From Bdellovibrionota bacterium (GTDB lineage Bacteria > Bdellovibrionota > Bdellovibrionia > Bdellovibrionales > JAEYZS01), in assembly GCA_040386775.1 (NCBI GenBank), contig JAZKEU010000021.1, positions 1 to 44,775 on the forward strand: a DNA stretch of 44,775 nt. The letters run 5' to 3'. The translations under genes were made by a program, and so were the position numbers. Below, piece by piece: positions 1 to 8,015 of this stretch. Every line of letters starts with the position of its first letter. The first letter of the stretch is position 1. The notes below the pieces were generated by a model. It saw only the letters and a list, made by a program, of their open reading frames with translations. It did no database searches and was not told the DNA's origin.

Positions 1-32
1 TGCTCTTTTGGATCTAAAAACATAATTTCTCC

Positions 33-106
33 AAAGGTGAGCCGCACCTTTTCCAAACGTTTGCGTCATTTGACGCAAATCTGTGGAAAAGGTGCGGCTC
101 ACCTTT
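33..106. repeat. Long nested inverted repeat at the 3' end of rny
   Basis: The arms at 33-55 and 84-106 are perfect 23-bp reverse complements rich in GC. They enclose a symmetric 4x4 internal loop and a second 9-bp inverted repeat (60-68 and 71-79, core TTTGCGTCA). The right arm overlaps the rny stop codon. Neither strand has a run of T directly after the stem, so it is not a textbook Rho-independent terminator, although as RNA it would form a very stable rod that could stop transcription or protect the rny 3' end. Two other elements in the window share this nested design. Confidence 0.85.
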
Positions 107-1670
107 ATCTTGCGTAGTCTACGGCTCTTACTTCGCGAACTACGGTTACTTTGATTTGTCCTGGGTAGTTCATTTCTCTTTCGATTTTGCGGGCGATGTC
201 GCGGCTGAGCAACAACGACTGTTCATCGGTTACTTTTCCGCCTTCCACAAGAACTCGGATCTCACGGCCTGCTTGAAGAGCAAATGTTCGGATGACGCCA
301 TCAAAGCTATTACCAATGCTTTCTAGATCTTCTAGTCTTCTCACATAAGTTTCGTTGGTTTGTTTACGAGCACCTGGTCTTGCGGATGACAATGCATCAG
401 CCGCTTGTACTAAATGTGCAATCACAGTCTTTGGCTGTTCATCTTCATGATGGGCTCTGATTGCGTGTACGATTCTTTCAGCTTCACCATGTTTTTTTGC
501 AAATTCTGCACCGATGATTGCGTGGGATCCTTCGATAGAATGATCTAGAGCCTTACCGATATCGTGTAATAAACCTGCGCGTTGTGCGGCTTTTATATCA
601 GCACCGATTTCTGCCGCCATCATTCCTGCAAGGAATCCAACCTCGATAGAATGTGTGTAGTTATTTTGTGTGTATGAAGTTCTGTATTTTAAACTTCCTA
701 AAAGTTTTAAAATCTCTGGATGAACCCCTACTACCCCCAATTCAAAACAAGCTTTCTCACCGTCTTCTTTGATGGATTTAAATAATTGTTCTTTTGTTTT
801 TTGCACAACTTCTTCAATACGAGCCGGATGTACTCTGCCGTCTTCTAGTAATGTTTCGATTGTACGTCTTGCGATTTCTCTTCTTACTGGGTCAAAAGAT
901 GAAATGACCACGGCTTCTGGAGTCTCATCAACGATCAGATCCACACCACAAGCGGCCTCAAGAGCTCTGATGTTACGGCCTTCTTTACCGATAATTCTTC
1001 CCTTCATCTCGTCTGTTGGTAGCGCCAGAACGTTGACCGTTCTTTCTGCTGCGTATTCACCAGAGTATCTGGCCATAGCAAGAGAGATGATTTTTTTAGC
1101 TTTTTTCTCTGCTTCTAATTTTGCTTCGTTCTCAATCACTTGAGCTTTTTTAGCGGCATCGATTTCAGCTTCGTGTCTCACCGAGTTTACTAATTCTTCC
1201 TTAGCTTCGCTGGCAGAGTATTTTGAAACTGTTTCCAATTTGTGTTGAAGGTCTTTAAGGTTGTCTTCAAGTCTAACTTCTTTTTCTTTTAATTTTTTTT
1301 CTAAAGTATCAACTTCTTGAGCGCGGCTTTGAGTTTGGCTCAATTTTTCTTTGTACTCTTTCTCCACGGTACTCAGTTTTTGATCCATGTTTCTTTCTTT
1401 GTCTTTGAGAGATCTTTCCGTATTGGCGATTTGATCTTTTTGACGTTTCAAATCGGTTTCAGTGTTTTTTCTCATTTGGATTTCTAGATCTTTGGCTTTT
1501 TGCTTAGCGGCACCTTCGATTCTTTGAGCTTCGAATTGCGCTTTACTTAAAAGACGATCTGCTTCCGACTTTGCCTTCTTATTTTTGTTGCCTTCAGCGA
1601 TACGACGACCGATCACAAATATTGCGAAACCAACGATCATACCAACGAAAACATAAATTGCTTCCATCAT
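105..1670 (-). CDS. rny: Ribonuclease Y
   Basis: This is a membrane-anchored endoribonuclease that starts mRNA decay. The 521 residues match the family's usual length. They show an N-terminal membrane helix (about 5-21), a long charged coiled coil (about 30-200), a KH RNA-binding domain with the GRIIGKEGRN signature near 224-233, and an HD phosphohydrolase domain with HDIGKALDH starting at 369. The metal ligands H369 and D370 are present. Two ATG codons stand in tandem at the start, and the first overlaps the TGA stop of the upstream cyclo-ligase gene, so the two are translationally coupled. The gene is the last of the zapA-fthC-rny set, and its stop lies inside a long inverted repeat. The assignment is very secure. 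Confidence 0.97.
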   Translation of the reverse strand: MMEAIYVFVGMIVGFAIFVIGRRIAEGNKNKKAKSEADRLLSKAQFEAQRIEGAAKQKAKDLEIQMRKNTETDLKRQKDQIANTERSLKDKERNMDQKLSTVEKEYKEKLSQTQSRAQEVDTLEKKLKEKEVRLEDNLKDLQHKLETVSKYSASEAKEELVNSVRHEAEIDAAKKAQVIENEAKLEAEKKAKKIISLAMARYSGEYAAERTVNVLALPTDEMKGRIIGKEGRNIRALEAACGVDLIVDETPEAVVISSFDPVRREIARRTIETLLEDGRVHPARIEEVVQKTKEQLFKSIKEDGEKACFELGVVGVHPEILKLLGSLKYRTSYTQNNYTHSIEVGFLAGMMAAEIGADIKAAQRAGLLHDIGKALDHSIEGSHAIIGAEFAKKHGEAERIVHAIRAHHEDEQPKTVIAHLVQAADALSSARPGARKQTNETYVRRLEDLESIGNSFDGVIRTFALQAGREIRVLVEGGKVTDEQSLLLSRDIARKIEREMNYPGQIKVTVVREVRAVDYAR

Positions 1671-2299
1671 AAAACTTTCCTTTCTTGAGTCTTTACACCC
1701 GACATCTTACTTTCATTGATAGTAAAAATGTCCTTTTCCGTAACAATAACGTCGACTGGGATATCGTGTTCTGAACTGGGTAAAGATTCGGTAATTTGAA
1801 CAGAGTAGGCCACTCCAACTTTAATGCCTGAATAATTCTTAAGAGTTTTGTCGTAAAAGGCTTTCCCGGAGCCTAGACGCTGTCCCTTAAGATCAAATGC
1901 GATTCCTGGCAAAAGAATACCCTCGATATCCGAGAGTTCGATTCTTTTGGTCTGCCGGATTACTTCCTGTGAAGGCTCCTCAATCTGATATTGATTGAGA
2001 GACCATTTTTGATTTTCGTTTGAGTAAAAACTCAACACTTCGCCATCCACAACAGGGTAACACCATGAGATGTCGACCTTAAGAGAAACTGCTGCTGGAT
2101 TGGCTTCTGATTTAAAAGCACGGTAAGTCGCCCAATATTTATTGGACTTCTTAGGCAGTACTTTTAATAAATTTTCGGCTATTAGATTGCCCGCTAGACC
2201 ATGAGATGGGTCTTTAGATTGCGCACAGAATTCTTCACGCTTAGCTTTGAAGAGCTGTCTCAGATTATTCTTATTTTCAATACTTTCAAAATTTTTCAA
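1667..2299 (-). CDS. 5-formyltetrahydrofolate cyclo-ligase family protein
   Basis: The family (YgfA/FthC, MTHFS) converts 5-formyl-THF to 5,10-methenyl-THF using ATP, in the cytoplasm. The 210 residues show the family hallmarks: an early basic helix with RxxF and KAKREEF, LLPGIAFD in the middle, and RLGSGKAFYDKTL where the usual motif is RLGYGxGxYDR. The glycine-rich loop is therefore somewhat divergent. The only in-frame start before the conserved part is TTG at 2299, with an AAAGG about 10 bases upstream. The gene sits between zapA and rny. The zapA-ygfA pairing is conserved in proteobacteria, which supports the call. metF and metH elsewhere in the window work in the same folate pool. Confidence 0.88.
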   Translation of the reverse strand: MKNFESIENKNNLRQLFKAKREEFCAQSKDPSHGLAGNLIAENLLKVLPKKSNKYWATYRAFKSEANPAAVSLKVDISWCYPVVDGEVLSFYSNENQKWSLNQYQIEEPSQEVIRQTKRIELSDIEGILLPGIAFDLKGQRLGSGKAFYDKTLKNYSGIKVGVAYSVQITESLPSSEHDIPVDVIVTEKDIFTINESKMSGVKTQERKVL

Positions 2300-2311
2300 A
2301 ATTATCTAACC

Positions 2312-2349
2312 TTTGCCCGGCCTAAAATATTTTAGGTTTCAGGGGCAAA
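2312..2349. promoter_or_regulatory. Nested hairpin between zapA and fthC
   Basis: An outer stem TTTGCCC (2312-2318) / GGGCAAA (2343-2349) encloses a 16-bp perfect palindrome (2321-2336, core CCTAAAAT/ATTTTAGG). It fills most of the 79-bp gap between zapA and fthC and ends just ahead of the fthC start region. In many proteobacteria the 6S RNA gene sits at this junction, but this gap is too short for a full 6S RNA. It may tune fthC translation or processing of the operon mRNA. Confidence 0.6.
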
Positions 2350-2378
2350 CACGGCTAGTCGACTTGAACTAAGTAATC

Positions 2379-2711
2379 TTAGTGATCGAGTCCTAGCTGT
2401 GGTGTACGGCTAGACTCTAAGTTGGCGAGGATTTCCTGAGCTTTAATTTCAACATCCGAAAGTTCATTCAATGCTTTTTTCTTAAACACGAGCTGTTCTT
2501 CGGCTAAATTTAAACATGCCAGTATGGCTGCTGTTTGTAATGAATCTGTTTTAGTTAAAGTTAAAGATTGCTGAATTTTATTATTAACAAATTGAACAAG
2601 CTGTTGAACGGTCTCTTCCGAATGAGAAGATTTTAAACGTAAAGAGATACCACCGATTTCAACTTCATAAACATTATGTTGTGCTTTATTTTCAATTGCC
2701 AAAGCTTTCAT
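2379..2711 (-). CDS. zapA: Cell division protein ZapA
   Basis: ZapA binds and cross-links FtsZ filaments at the division ring. The ORF is open from 2813, but the ZapA fold begins at the ATG at 2711 (MKALAIENKAQHNVYEVEI), giving 110 residues. A GGGAG sits just before that ATG, and a plausible promoter lies inside the 5' extension, so I chose the shorter form. Visible features are the N-terminal beta region with VEIGGISLRLKSS, followed by a long helix of heptad character (VQQLVQFVNNKIQQ, then LACLNLAEEQLVFKK), which is the family's dimerisation coiled coil. It is the first gene of the zapA-fthC-rny operon. Similarity to ZapA is moderate but context and pattern agree. Confidence 0.85.
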   Translation of the reverse strand: MKALAIENKAQHNVYEVEIGGISLRLKSSHSEETVQQLVQFVNNKIQQSLTLTKTDSLQTAAILACLNLAEEQLVFKKKALNELSDVEIKAQEILANLESSRTPQLGLDH

Positions 2712-2762
2712 ACTCCCGCACCAATTATCAATTGTTTCCTTACGTTTTATAAGCAACAAAAG

Positions 2763-2813
2763 ATTAGGGTCTAACCTAATAATAATTCTCGCAAATTTCC
2801 GAATTTTCGTCAA
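2763..2813 (-). promoter_or_regulatory. Putative zapA promoter with overlapping dyad
   Basis: On the minus strand a TTGACG box (2808-2813) is followed after exactly 17 bases by GAGAAT (2785-2790), a fair sigma70-like match. Directly downstream, where transcription would start, lies an inverted repeat ATTAGG-6-CCTAAT (2763-2780). Its position over the start site suggests an operator or a 5'-end hairpin. The sequence shows the boxes and the dyad; their function is inferred. Confidence 0.5.
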
Positions 2814-2834
2814 TTGAAAAGCTATCGATAGAAG

Positions 2835-4454
2835 CTAATTCTTTGCTTGGTCCGATATCGCGTAGGCATGGTTCACCAAAAGTCCAGTTATCCGCCTGAA
2901 ATCACTCAATAGATCCATATGAATAGAGCTCGTGTTGATACTCTCTTGAAGTCCCTTTTTAAGACGCTCGATGTGAGATTCTTTGAATTGTTTTTCAAGC
3001 TTTCTTAACTCTCTTTTTTTAGTGATAACGCGGTTAGCAAGGTCCCGGTCTTGAAGATGGAAGCATGTCAAAGACATCGTAGCGATCTCCATCACCACTT
3101 TATGCATTTCATTGATCTCTCTCCAACCCTCTTCACTGAATTGAAGCTTTAATGCATGTTTTTTGCGCGCTAGTTCCATGATCGAATTGTCGATCACATC
3201 GCCCGCACTTTCCAAATCACTGATATAAGTAATAAGGTTCATGTTTTCTTCGCCCAGCTCACCCGATGGTGTTGAAAGTTTGGCCAAAAAGAGTTTGATT
3301 TCTCTTTGAAGCATATCCACTTGATTATCACGGTTACGAATACTTTCAATCAGCTCGGGGTCCTCTTGCTTAAATAGATCCTTACATTCTTTTAGCATAC
3401 TGATGACGATATCGCCCATTCTTAGAGCTTCTCTTCTCGCTTGTGCAAAAGCCAATTCTGTATGCTGGTAAGTTTCCAAATTCAAATACTCTGGACCGAA
3501 CTCTTTTTCTTGCGCTGTTCTTGGAAAAAGCTTTTCGATGATTTTGGCACCTTGATCTATCAACGGATAGAACATGATTGCAGATATAATATTTAAAATT
3601 GTGTGCGCATTCGCAACATCACGTACAATAGAATCAGACGTTGGCATATATTGCGAAATCACGGCATCCGTTAAAATATAATAAATTGTAAATGGAATGA
3701 TCTTATAGAAAAAGTGTGCCCACGCCACCTGTCTACCGACGTAATTTGACCCTATAGAGGCAATGAGGGCCGTCGCCGTGGTCCCAATATTTGCACCGTA
3801 AATCATATAAAGAATTTCTGTAAAACTAAAAATTCCTGAGCTACCCAAGCTCATCGCAAAACCCAACGTCACGGCACTACTTTGGAAGACTGCCGAGAGG
3901 ACTGCTGATAAAGCTAAAATATAAAAAACGTTTTGCTTAAGATTAGTAAATACTTCCATCATGAAGTCGTACTTCTTAATAATCTCTGTTCCCTGCCCCA
4001 TCATATCGAGACCTATAAACAAAAGACCAAAGCCAACAACAACACCAGCCAAGCTTTTTGGAATGCGTTTTTTAGATGCAAAATAAAAAATAAAACCGAA
4101 AATAAAAATAGGAAGTCCATACTCTGAAATATGAAATGACATGATCTGAACAGTGAACGTCGTACCGATAGCCGTGCCCACGATCAAACCCATCACTTGC
4201 GACAATGTCACCACTTGAGCTGAGCCCAATCCCACAAGCATGCTGGTTACTGCGCCTGAGCTTTGTAAGAAGATCGTGAGCGCAACACCTACGAAAATTG
4301 CTAAATACTTTCTGCCTGAGATTTTTTTGAAAAGATCTTGAATACGATTTGCTGCTAATTTTTGCAGTTGCTCGCTCACGAGACTCAGACCATACATAAA
4401 GAATGCAAGGCCTCCGAATATTAAAGCAACCGCTGAATGATTTTCCCAATTCAT
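2835..4454 (-). CDS. Na+/phosphate cotransporter family membrane protein with PhoU-like tail
   Basis: This 539-residue protein resembles the YjbB/NptA type of Na/Pi cotransporter. The N-terminal half holds two related membrane repeats carrying the family's QSS signatures, QSSGAVTSMLVG near residue 64 and QSSAVTLGFAMSLG near 191, each in a hydrophobic hairpin. The C-terminal third (about 330-535) is soluble, helical and charged, as in the PhoU-like domain fused to many members. It likely moves phosphate with sodium across the inner membrane. The start at 4454 precedes the first hydrophobic segment, but no strong ribosome site is visible. It lies upstream of zapA with a short gap that contains the putative zapA promoter. 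Direction of transport cannot be read from sequence. Confidence 0.92.
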   Translation of the reverse strand: MNWENHSAVALIFGGLAFFMYGLSLVSEQLQKLAANRIQDLFKKISGRKYLAIFVGVALTIFLQSSGAVTSMLVGLGSAQVVTLSQVMGLIVGTAIGTTFTVQIMSFHISEYGLPIFIFGFIFYFASKKRIPKSLAGVVVGFGLLFIGLDMMGQGTEIIKKYDFMMEVFTNLKQNVFYILALSAVLSAVFQSSAVTLGFAMSLGSSGIFSFTEILYMIYGANIGTTATALIASIGSNYVGRQVAWAHFFYKIIPFTIYYILTDAVISQYMPTSDSIVRDVANAHTILNIISAIMFYPLIDQGAKIIEKLFPRTAQEKEFGPEYLNLETYQHTELAFAQARREALRMGDIVISMLKECKDLFKQEDPELIESIRNRDNQVDMLQREIKLFLAKLSTPSGELGEENMNLITYISDLESAGDVIDNSIMELARKKHALKLQFSEEGWREINEMHKVVMEIATMSLTCFHLQDRDLANRVITKKRELRKLEKQFKESHIERLKKGLQESINTSSIHMDLLSDFRRITGLLVNHAYAISDQAKN

Positions 4455-4508
4455 TCTTTCAGTCTTGCATTGTTTGGGACGTTGATCAAGGTCCTCGTTT
4501 GCTTTTAA

Positions 4509-4623
4509 AAGATTAAATTTCTTTTAGCGGGATACGCCTTCCGGGCTTCTCCTCTCAGGCATGAGTACATGCCTTCGCCCCATCCATGGGGACGGAAAAT
4601 CCCGCTAAAAGAAATTTAATCTT
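4509..4623. repeat. Long inverted repeat with internal branched hairpins
   Basis: Perfect 25-bp arms lie at 4509-4533 and 4599-4623. The enclosed 65 bases can fold further: TTCCG/CGGAA (4539-4543 with 4593-4597) forms an inner stem, which carries two hairpins, AGGCATG/CATGCCT (4557-4563, 4568-4574) and CCCCAT/ATGGGG (4578-4583, 4586-4591). The result is a three-way junction on a long rod. It sits between two minus-strand genes and 76 bases past the stop of the lipoprotein gene. There is no clear U-tract and I see no target-site duplication. It could be a terminator, a structured RNA or a non-autonomous repeat. Confidence 0.85.
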
Positions 4624-4698
4624 CTAAATGCTTGCGACGATCTTAGAAAAAATAAAATACGGAAAAATAAAACTTATAAATTGTAGATTGATTGGGGG

Positions 4699-5130
4699 TT
4701 AATTTTTTAGGAGTTGGGTTTGAGTGATTTCTTTTTCGGCGTATACGTTCGGTACTAAGAGGAGGTCGGTTTTTCTATTTAGACCTTCTATGCTGAATTT
4801 TACGTAATATGATTCGTTGGCTTTTACTGGAAATTTTATTTTTAGCCCTTTCCAAGGAAGAGGTCTGCCGAAGGCGCTGTCTTTGTAATAAACTGTGGCT
4901 TCGCCTGGATCTATCTGCTGAACATAATATCCACCTAAAGATAATTTACCGATTTTGTTGTCGTTAATATAAAACCATGGGACATCGGGATTGAGCGAAT
5001 CTGCTTGAGTATATGTTCTATATAAATATACAGTCGCTTTGTCTGAATTTGGTTTTTCTAAAATAAATGGTGTCGTTTTCTTAGGATACGCACAACTCGA
5101 TAAAACTAAAATTAATAACCAGTATTTCAA
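4699..5130 (-). CDS. DUF2846-like exported lipoprotein
   Basis: The 143 residues begin with a short lipoprotein signal ending in the lipobox LSSC at about residue 12. The body has the pattern of DUF2846 proteins: a YLYRTY strand, a DNKIGKLSLGGYYVQQIDPG segment (an exposed ligand or property feature followed by GGY and PG), and a late strand YYVKFSIE. The start codon is TTG at 5130 with a GGAG seven bases upstream. No ATG precedes the signal peptide. Family members are small envelope lipoproteins of unknown role. A long inverted repeat lies downstream. Confidence 0.7.
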   Translation of the reverse strand: MKYWLLILVLSSCAYPKKTTPFILEKPNSDKATVYLYRTYTQADSLNPDVPWFYINDNKIGKLSLGGYYVQQIDPGEATVYYKDSAFGRPLPWKGLKIKFPVKANESYYVKFSIEGLNRKTDLLLVPNVYAEKEITQTQLLKN

Positions 5131-5198
5131 GATTTTGCTCCAGTTAATTAAGCCGCGAGAAAGCGAATTATAGATCTCCGCTTTTTATGCAGTCTAAG

Positions 5199-5657
5199 TT
5201 ACATACATAAACGATTGTATGTTTTGATTTTTCTAGTCAATTCTCTGATCTCGGATTGATTCATTGGTTTGTATGTCACAAGGCCATCTTCAGTTTCAAC
5301 TATCAAGGTATTACCATGCTCTATCATTTCAGGTGTTAGGTTAGCCTTTTCCTTGGCATTGAGTTCGTAAGCTTTGCATGAACTAGAATTTAATTTGCCT
5401 GTGGTTAAGCTGTAATTCTCAATGTGTATGGCGCTCTCATCATCTGATACTATCAATCCAATGATATTTTTATTATTTTTTAGGGCATAAAAATCTAAAT
5501 TTACTGCCCATAATAATACTCTCAATCCAAACTGCCCAGGGATGCTATCCAGTTTCCAAGCCTTATATGCAGAGTCTTTGGACGTTTGATTTTCGGTTGT
5601 AGCTGCTTTTACATTTAAACTTGTGATAATAATCGCAAATAAAACTAATAACTTCAT
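5199..5657 (-). CDS. Exported protein of unknown function
   Basis: I do not recognise this family. The 152-residue product starts with a clear Sec signal peptide (MKLLVLFAIIITSLNVKA, cleavage probably after the A at 18) and the ATG at 5657 has an AGGAG six bases upstream, so start and export are well supported. The mature part is small and mixed, with a hydrophobic strand pair (FGLRVLLWAVNLDFYAL) and two cysteines, one of them in the C-terminal RLCM, which could pair in the periplasm. It lies in line with ftsY upstream and the lipoprotein gene downstream, 111 and 68 bases away. Confidence 0.75.
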   Translation of the reverse strand: MKLLVLFAIIITSLNVKAATTENQTSKDSAYKAWKLDSIPGQFGLRVLLWAVNLDFYALKNNKNIIGLIVSDDESAIHIENYSLTTGKLNSSSCKAYELNAKEKANLTPEMIEHGNTLIVETEDGLVTYKPMNQSEIRELTRKIKTYNRLCM

Positions 5658-5768
5658 ACTTTTCTCCTAGAAGTCCGGAGCTTATTTGATAATAATGTCC
5701 AAGTATAGATGTCAGAATTTTTGACAGGTACATTTTACCTGATCGGAATTTTCTCAACCCTCATGTTT

Positions 5769-6860
5769 TCAAATAATAGAATTAATAAATTCTTCCGAGT
5801 TGAAAGTTCTTAGGTCTTCGACCTTTTCTCCAACACCGATAAGTTTTATATTGAGATTTAAGTCGCTAACAACACCTAAAGCTACTCCGCCTTTTGCGGT
5901 GCCGTCCATTTTTGTGATGATGACTCCTGTCACGCCGATGGCTTCGTTAAATTCTTTGGCCTGGATCAATGCGTTTTGCCCTGAATTTGCATCTAAGACC
6001 AGTAGAACTTCATGTGGAGTTCCCGGTACAGCTTTCTCCATGACTCTTTTAATTTTCTTCAATTCTTCCATAAGATGACTTTGCGTGTGCAGCCTCCCCG
6101 CCGTGTCGACGATCAAAACGTCCACTTCTGCTTCGGATGCGGCCTTTACCGCGTCAAAAGCAACGCCACTGGGATTGTCTACGCCTTCGGGCGAAAAAAA
6201 TAGTACGGAGCTTCTATCGGCCCAAACCTTCAATTGTTCTTTCGCCGCCGCTCGAAAGGTATCGCCCGCCGCAATCATCACTTTTAAACCTTGCGATGCA
6301 AGTTTGTTGGAAAGCTTTCCGATGGTTGTTGTTTTACCCGCACCGTTCACCCCAATAATCATCCATACTTCTGGTTTATGTTTTAATTCTGTATTGGTAA
6401 TCATGGAAAGTTCTGAAGAATTTTTTTTAAAAATATCTTTCATTTCGCTTTTCAAAAGAGATCGCAAACTCTCCGAATTGAGTTGCTCACCCTTGGCTTT
6501 GTTTTGAATCTGCAAAAGAAGCTTGTGCACGGTCTTAGGACCTAAATCTGAAGTGTAGAGAACCTCCTCAATACTCTCCATCTCATGGGATTCAAGACTG
6601 TTGTTGGGTCCTAGGGCCTGCGATAGACGGCCCCAAAAACCCTTCTTGGTATTGGCTAAAGCCTCTTCAAGACTCACCAGCTTTTCGCGTGGCTTTAAAA
6701 CTACTTCTTCGGGTTTAGATTTTGGAATTTCAGAAGGAGTTGAGGTTTTTCTATTCTTGAGAGCCGCGAACAATCCTGCGCCTAGCACTGAAAGAAGTAC
6801 TAAGCCAACAACGCCCAACTCAACGAGACCCCAACCTAAACTGTTGACCAAATCCATCAT
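5769..6860 (-). CDS. ftsY: Signal recognition particle receptor FtsY
   Basis: FtsY is the SRP receptor GTPase that docks ribosome-nascent chain complexes at the membrane. The 363-residue protein has an N-terminal membrane helix (about 9-33), a basic/acidic linker, and the NG domain. Visible GTPase motifs are GVNGAGKTTT (170-179), DTFRAAA, DTAGR and TKMDGTAKGG. The real transmembrane anchor contrasts with the acidic amphipathic A-domain of E. coli FtsY. Tandem ATGs open the gene with GAGAGG five bases upstream. It is divergent from metF. The call is certain. Confidence 0.97.
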   Translation of the reverse strand: MMDLVNSLGWGLVELGVVGLVLLSVLGAGLFAALKNRKTSTPSEIPKSKPEEVVLKPREKLVSLEEALANTKKGFWGRLSQALGPNNSLESHEMESIEEVLYTSDLGPKTVHKLLLQIQNKAKGEQLNSESLRSLLKSEMKDIFKKNSSELSMITNTELKHKPEVWMIIGVNGAGKTTTIGKLSNKLASQGLKVMIAAGDTFRAAAKEQLKVWADRSSVLFFSPEGVDNPSGVAFDAVKAASEAEVDVLIVDTAGRLHTQSHLMEELKKIKRVMEKAVPGTPHEVLLVLDANSGQNALIQAKEFNEAIGVTGVIITKMDGTAKGGVALGVVSDLNLNIKLIGVGEKVEDLRTFNSEEFINSII

Positions 6861-6953
6861 ACAAACCTCTCAAGTCCTCAGGGGACATTTAGAATGGCCA
6901 ATCTAAAAAAATATTTAAACTTTGTCACGCCGCTATTTTTATATAACCGGTGA

Positions 6954-6982
6954 TTGCAAGAATTCGTCATAATTGCTATGTA
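6954..6982 (+). promoter_or_regulatory. Putative metF-metH promoter
   Basis: TTGCAA (6954-6959) and TATGTA (6977-6982) are separated by 17 bases and lie about 40 bases before the metF ATG. Both boxes are imperfect. I see no S-box, SAH or other recognisable riboswitch in this leader. Confidence 0.35.
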
Positions 6983-7022
6983 TATAGCCTCACACATCAA
7001 TAAGGTATCAGTAAAAGGTTGC

Positions 7023-7967
7023 ATGAAAGTCATTGAGCATATCCAAAAAGCTAGAGATCCGATTTTTTCGTACGAAATTATTCCACCCAATCGTGGCAGA
7101 TCAGTAAAAGATATCATCGATATCGTAGAAAAATTAGCCGCCTACAACCCTCCTTGGATTGATGTAACTGCACATGCATCTAGTGCCTACTACCATGAAA
7201 CTGGTGATGGAAAACTTGAAAGAAGAACCATCAAGAAGAGACCCGGAACTCTCGGTATTTGTGGAATTATTCAAAATAGATTTAAAATTGATACAGTAGC
7301 GCACATTTTGTGTTTAGGTTTTACCAAAGAAGAAACTGAAGATGCGCTCATCGAATTGAATTATCTCGGCATCGAAAACGTTTTGGCTTTAAGAGGCGAC
7401 ACGCTCAACTATGATAAACAACCTGCAAAAAACAGAACGGCCAATCAGTACGCCTCTGAGCTTGTGTCACAGTTGAGCAATTTAAAAAAAGGAATCTTCT
7501 TAGAGGAAATTAGCGAGAGTAGTGCTTTGGATTATTGCGTGGGCGTTGCAGGATATCCGGAAAAGCATTTTGAAGCGGCAAATTTAAAAACAGACATTAT
7601 GCATTTGAAACAAAAAGTCGATCAAGGCGCGGACTACGTCATGACGCAAATGTTTTTTGACAATCAAAAATTCTTTGATTTCGTCAGTCACTGTCGCGCG
7701 GCGGGAATTACTGTTCCGATTATTCCTGGTTTAAAAATATTAAAATCGGCAGCGCAATTAAAAACTCTTCCCAAAAATTTCTACATGGATATCCCTGCGG
7801 AACTTTCGGATGAAGTTTTAAAAAATCCAGATCACGCAGTTGAAATTGGAAAACGTTGGGCCATGAGACAAACAGAAGATCTCTTAAGAGCCAATATTCC
7901 CTACGTGCACTACTACGTAATGAATGATGTGGATTCCGTAACTGAAGTCGTTAAAAAATTTAAATAG
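7023..7967 (+). CDS. metF: Methylenetetrahydrofolate reductase
   Basis: MetF reduces 5,10-methylene-THF to 5-methyl-THF with FAD, supplying the methyl group for MetH. The open frame begins earlier, but the family starts at the ATG at 7023 (MKVIEHIQKARDPIFSYEI), which has an AAAAGG just upstream; this gives 314 residues. The FSYEIIPP motif carries the catalytic glutamate position of the family. LALRGDTL (the LRGD motif), GVAGYPEKH and TQMFFDNQKFF follow in the expected TIM-barrel order, ending in an IIPGLK strand. It is followed after 48 bases by metH, so the two are co-transcribed. Confidence 0.95.
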   Translation: MKVIEHIQKARDPIFSYEIIPPNRGRSVKDIIDIVEKLAAYNPPWIDVTAHASSAYYHETGDGKLERRTIKKRPGTLGICGIIQNRFKIDTVAHILCLGFTKEETEDALIELNYLGIENVLALRGDTLNYDKQPAKNRTANQYASELVSQLSNLKKGIFLEEISESSALDYCVGVAGYPEKHFEAANLKTDIMHLKQKVDQGADYVMTQMFFDNQKFFDFVSHCRAAGITVPIIPGLKILKSAAQLKTLPKNFYMDIPAELSDEVLKNPDHAVEIGKRWAMRQTEDLLRANIPYVHYYVMNDVDSVTEVVKKFK

Positions 7968-7974
7968 ACCTTTA

Positions 7975-8002
7975 GAGAATAAACCAGTGAGAATAAACCA
8001 GA
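7975..8002 (+). repeat. 14-bp tandem duplication in the metF-metH spacer
   Basis: Two adjacent copies of GAGAATAAACCAG plus T or A occupy 7975-7988 and 7989-8002. The second copy runs into the GAGG that probably serves as the metH ribosome-binding site. A recent slippage or duplication event is the simplest origin; it lengthens the intercistronic gap by one unit. Confidence 0.8.
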
Positions 8003-8015
8003 GGAAATACAATCC

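Noticed and set aside
2300-2378. 6S RNA gene between zapA and fthC
   Set aside because: The gap is only 79 bases and the fold lacks the long rod with central bubble; reported as a hairpin only.
4509-4623. Miniature inverted-repeat transposable element
   Set aside because: The long terminal arms fit, but no flanking target duplication or second copy with the same sequence is visible in the window. Left as an open possibility.
6861-7022. SAM or SAH riboswitch upstream of metF
   Set aside because: No conserved riboswitch core or terminator/antiterminator pairing could be recognised in the short leader.
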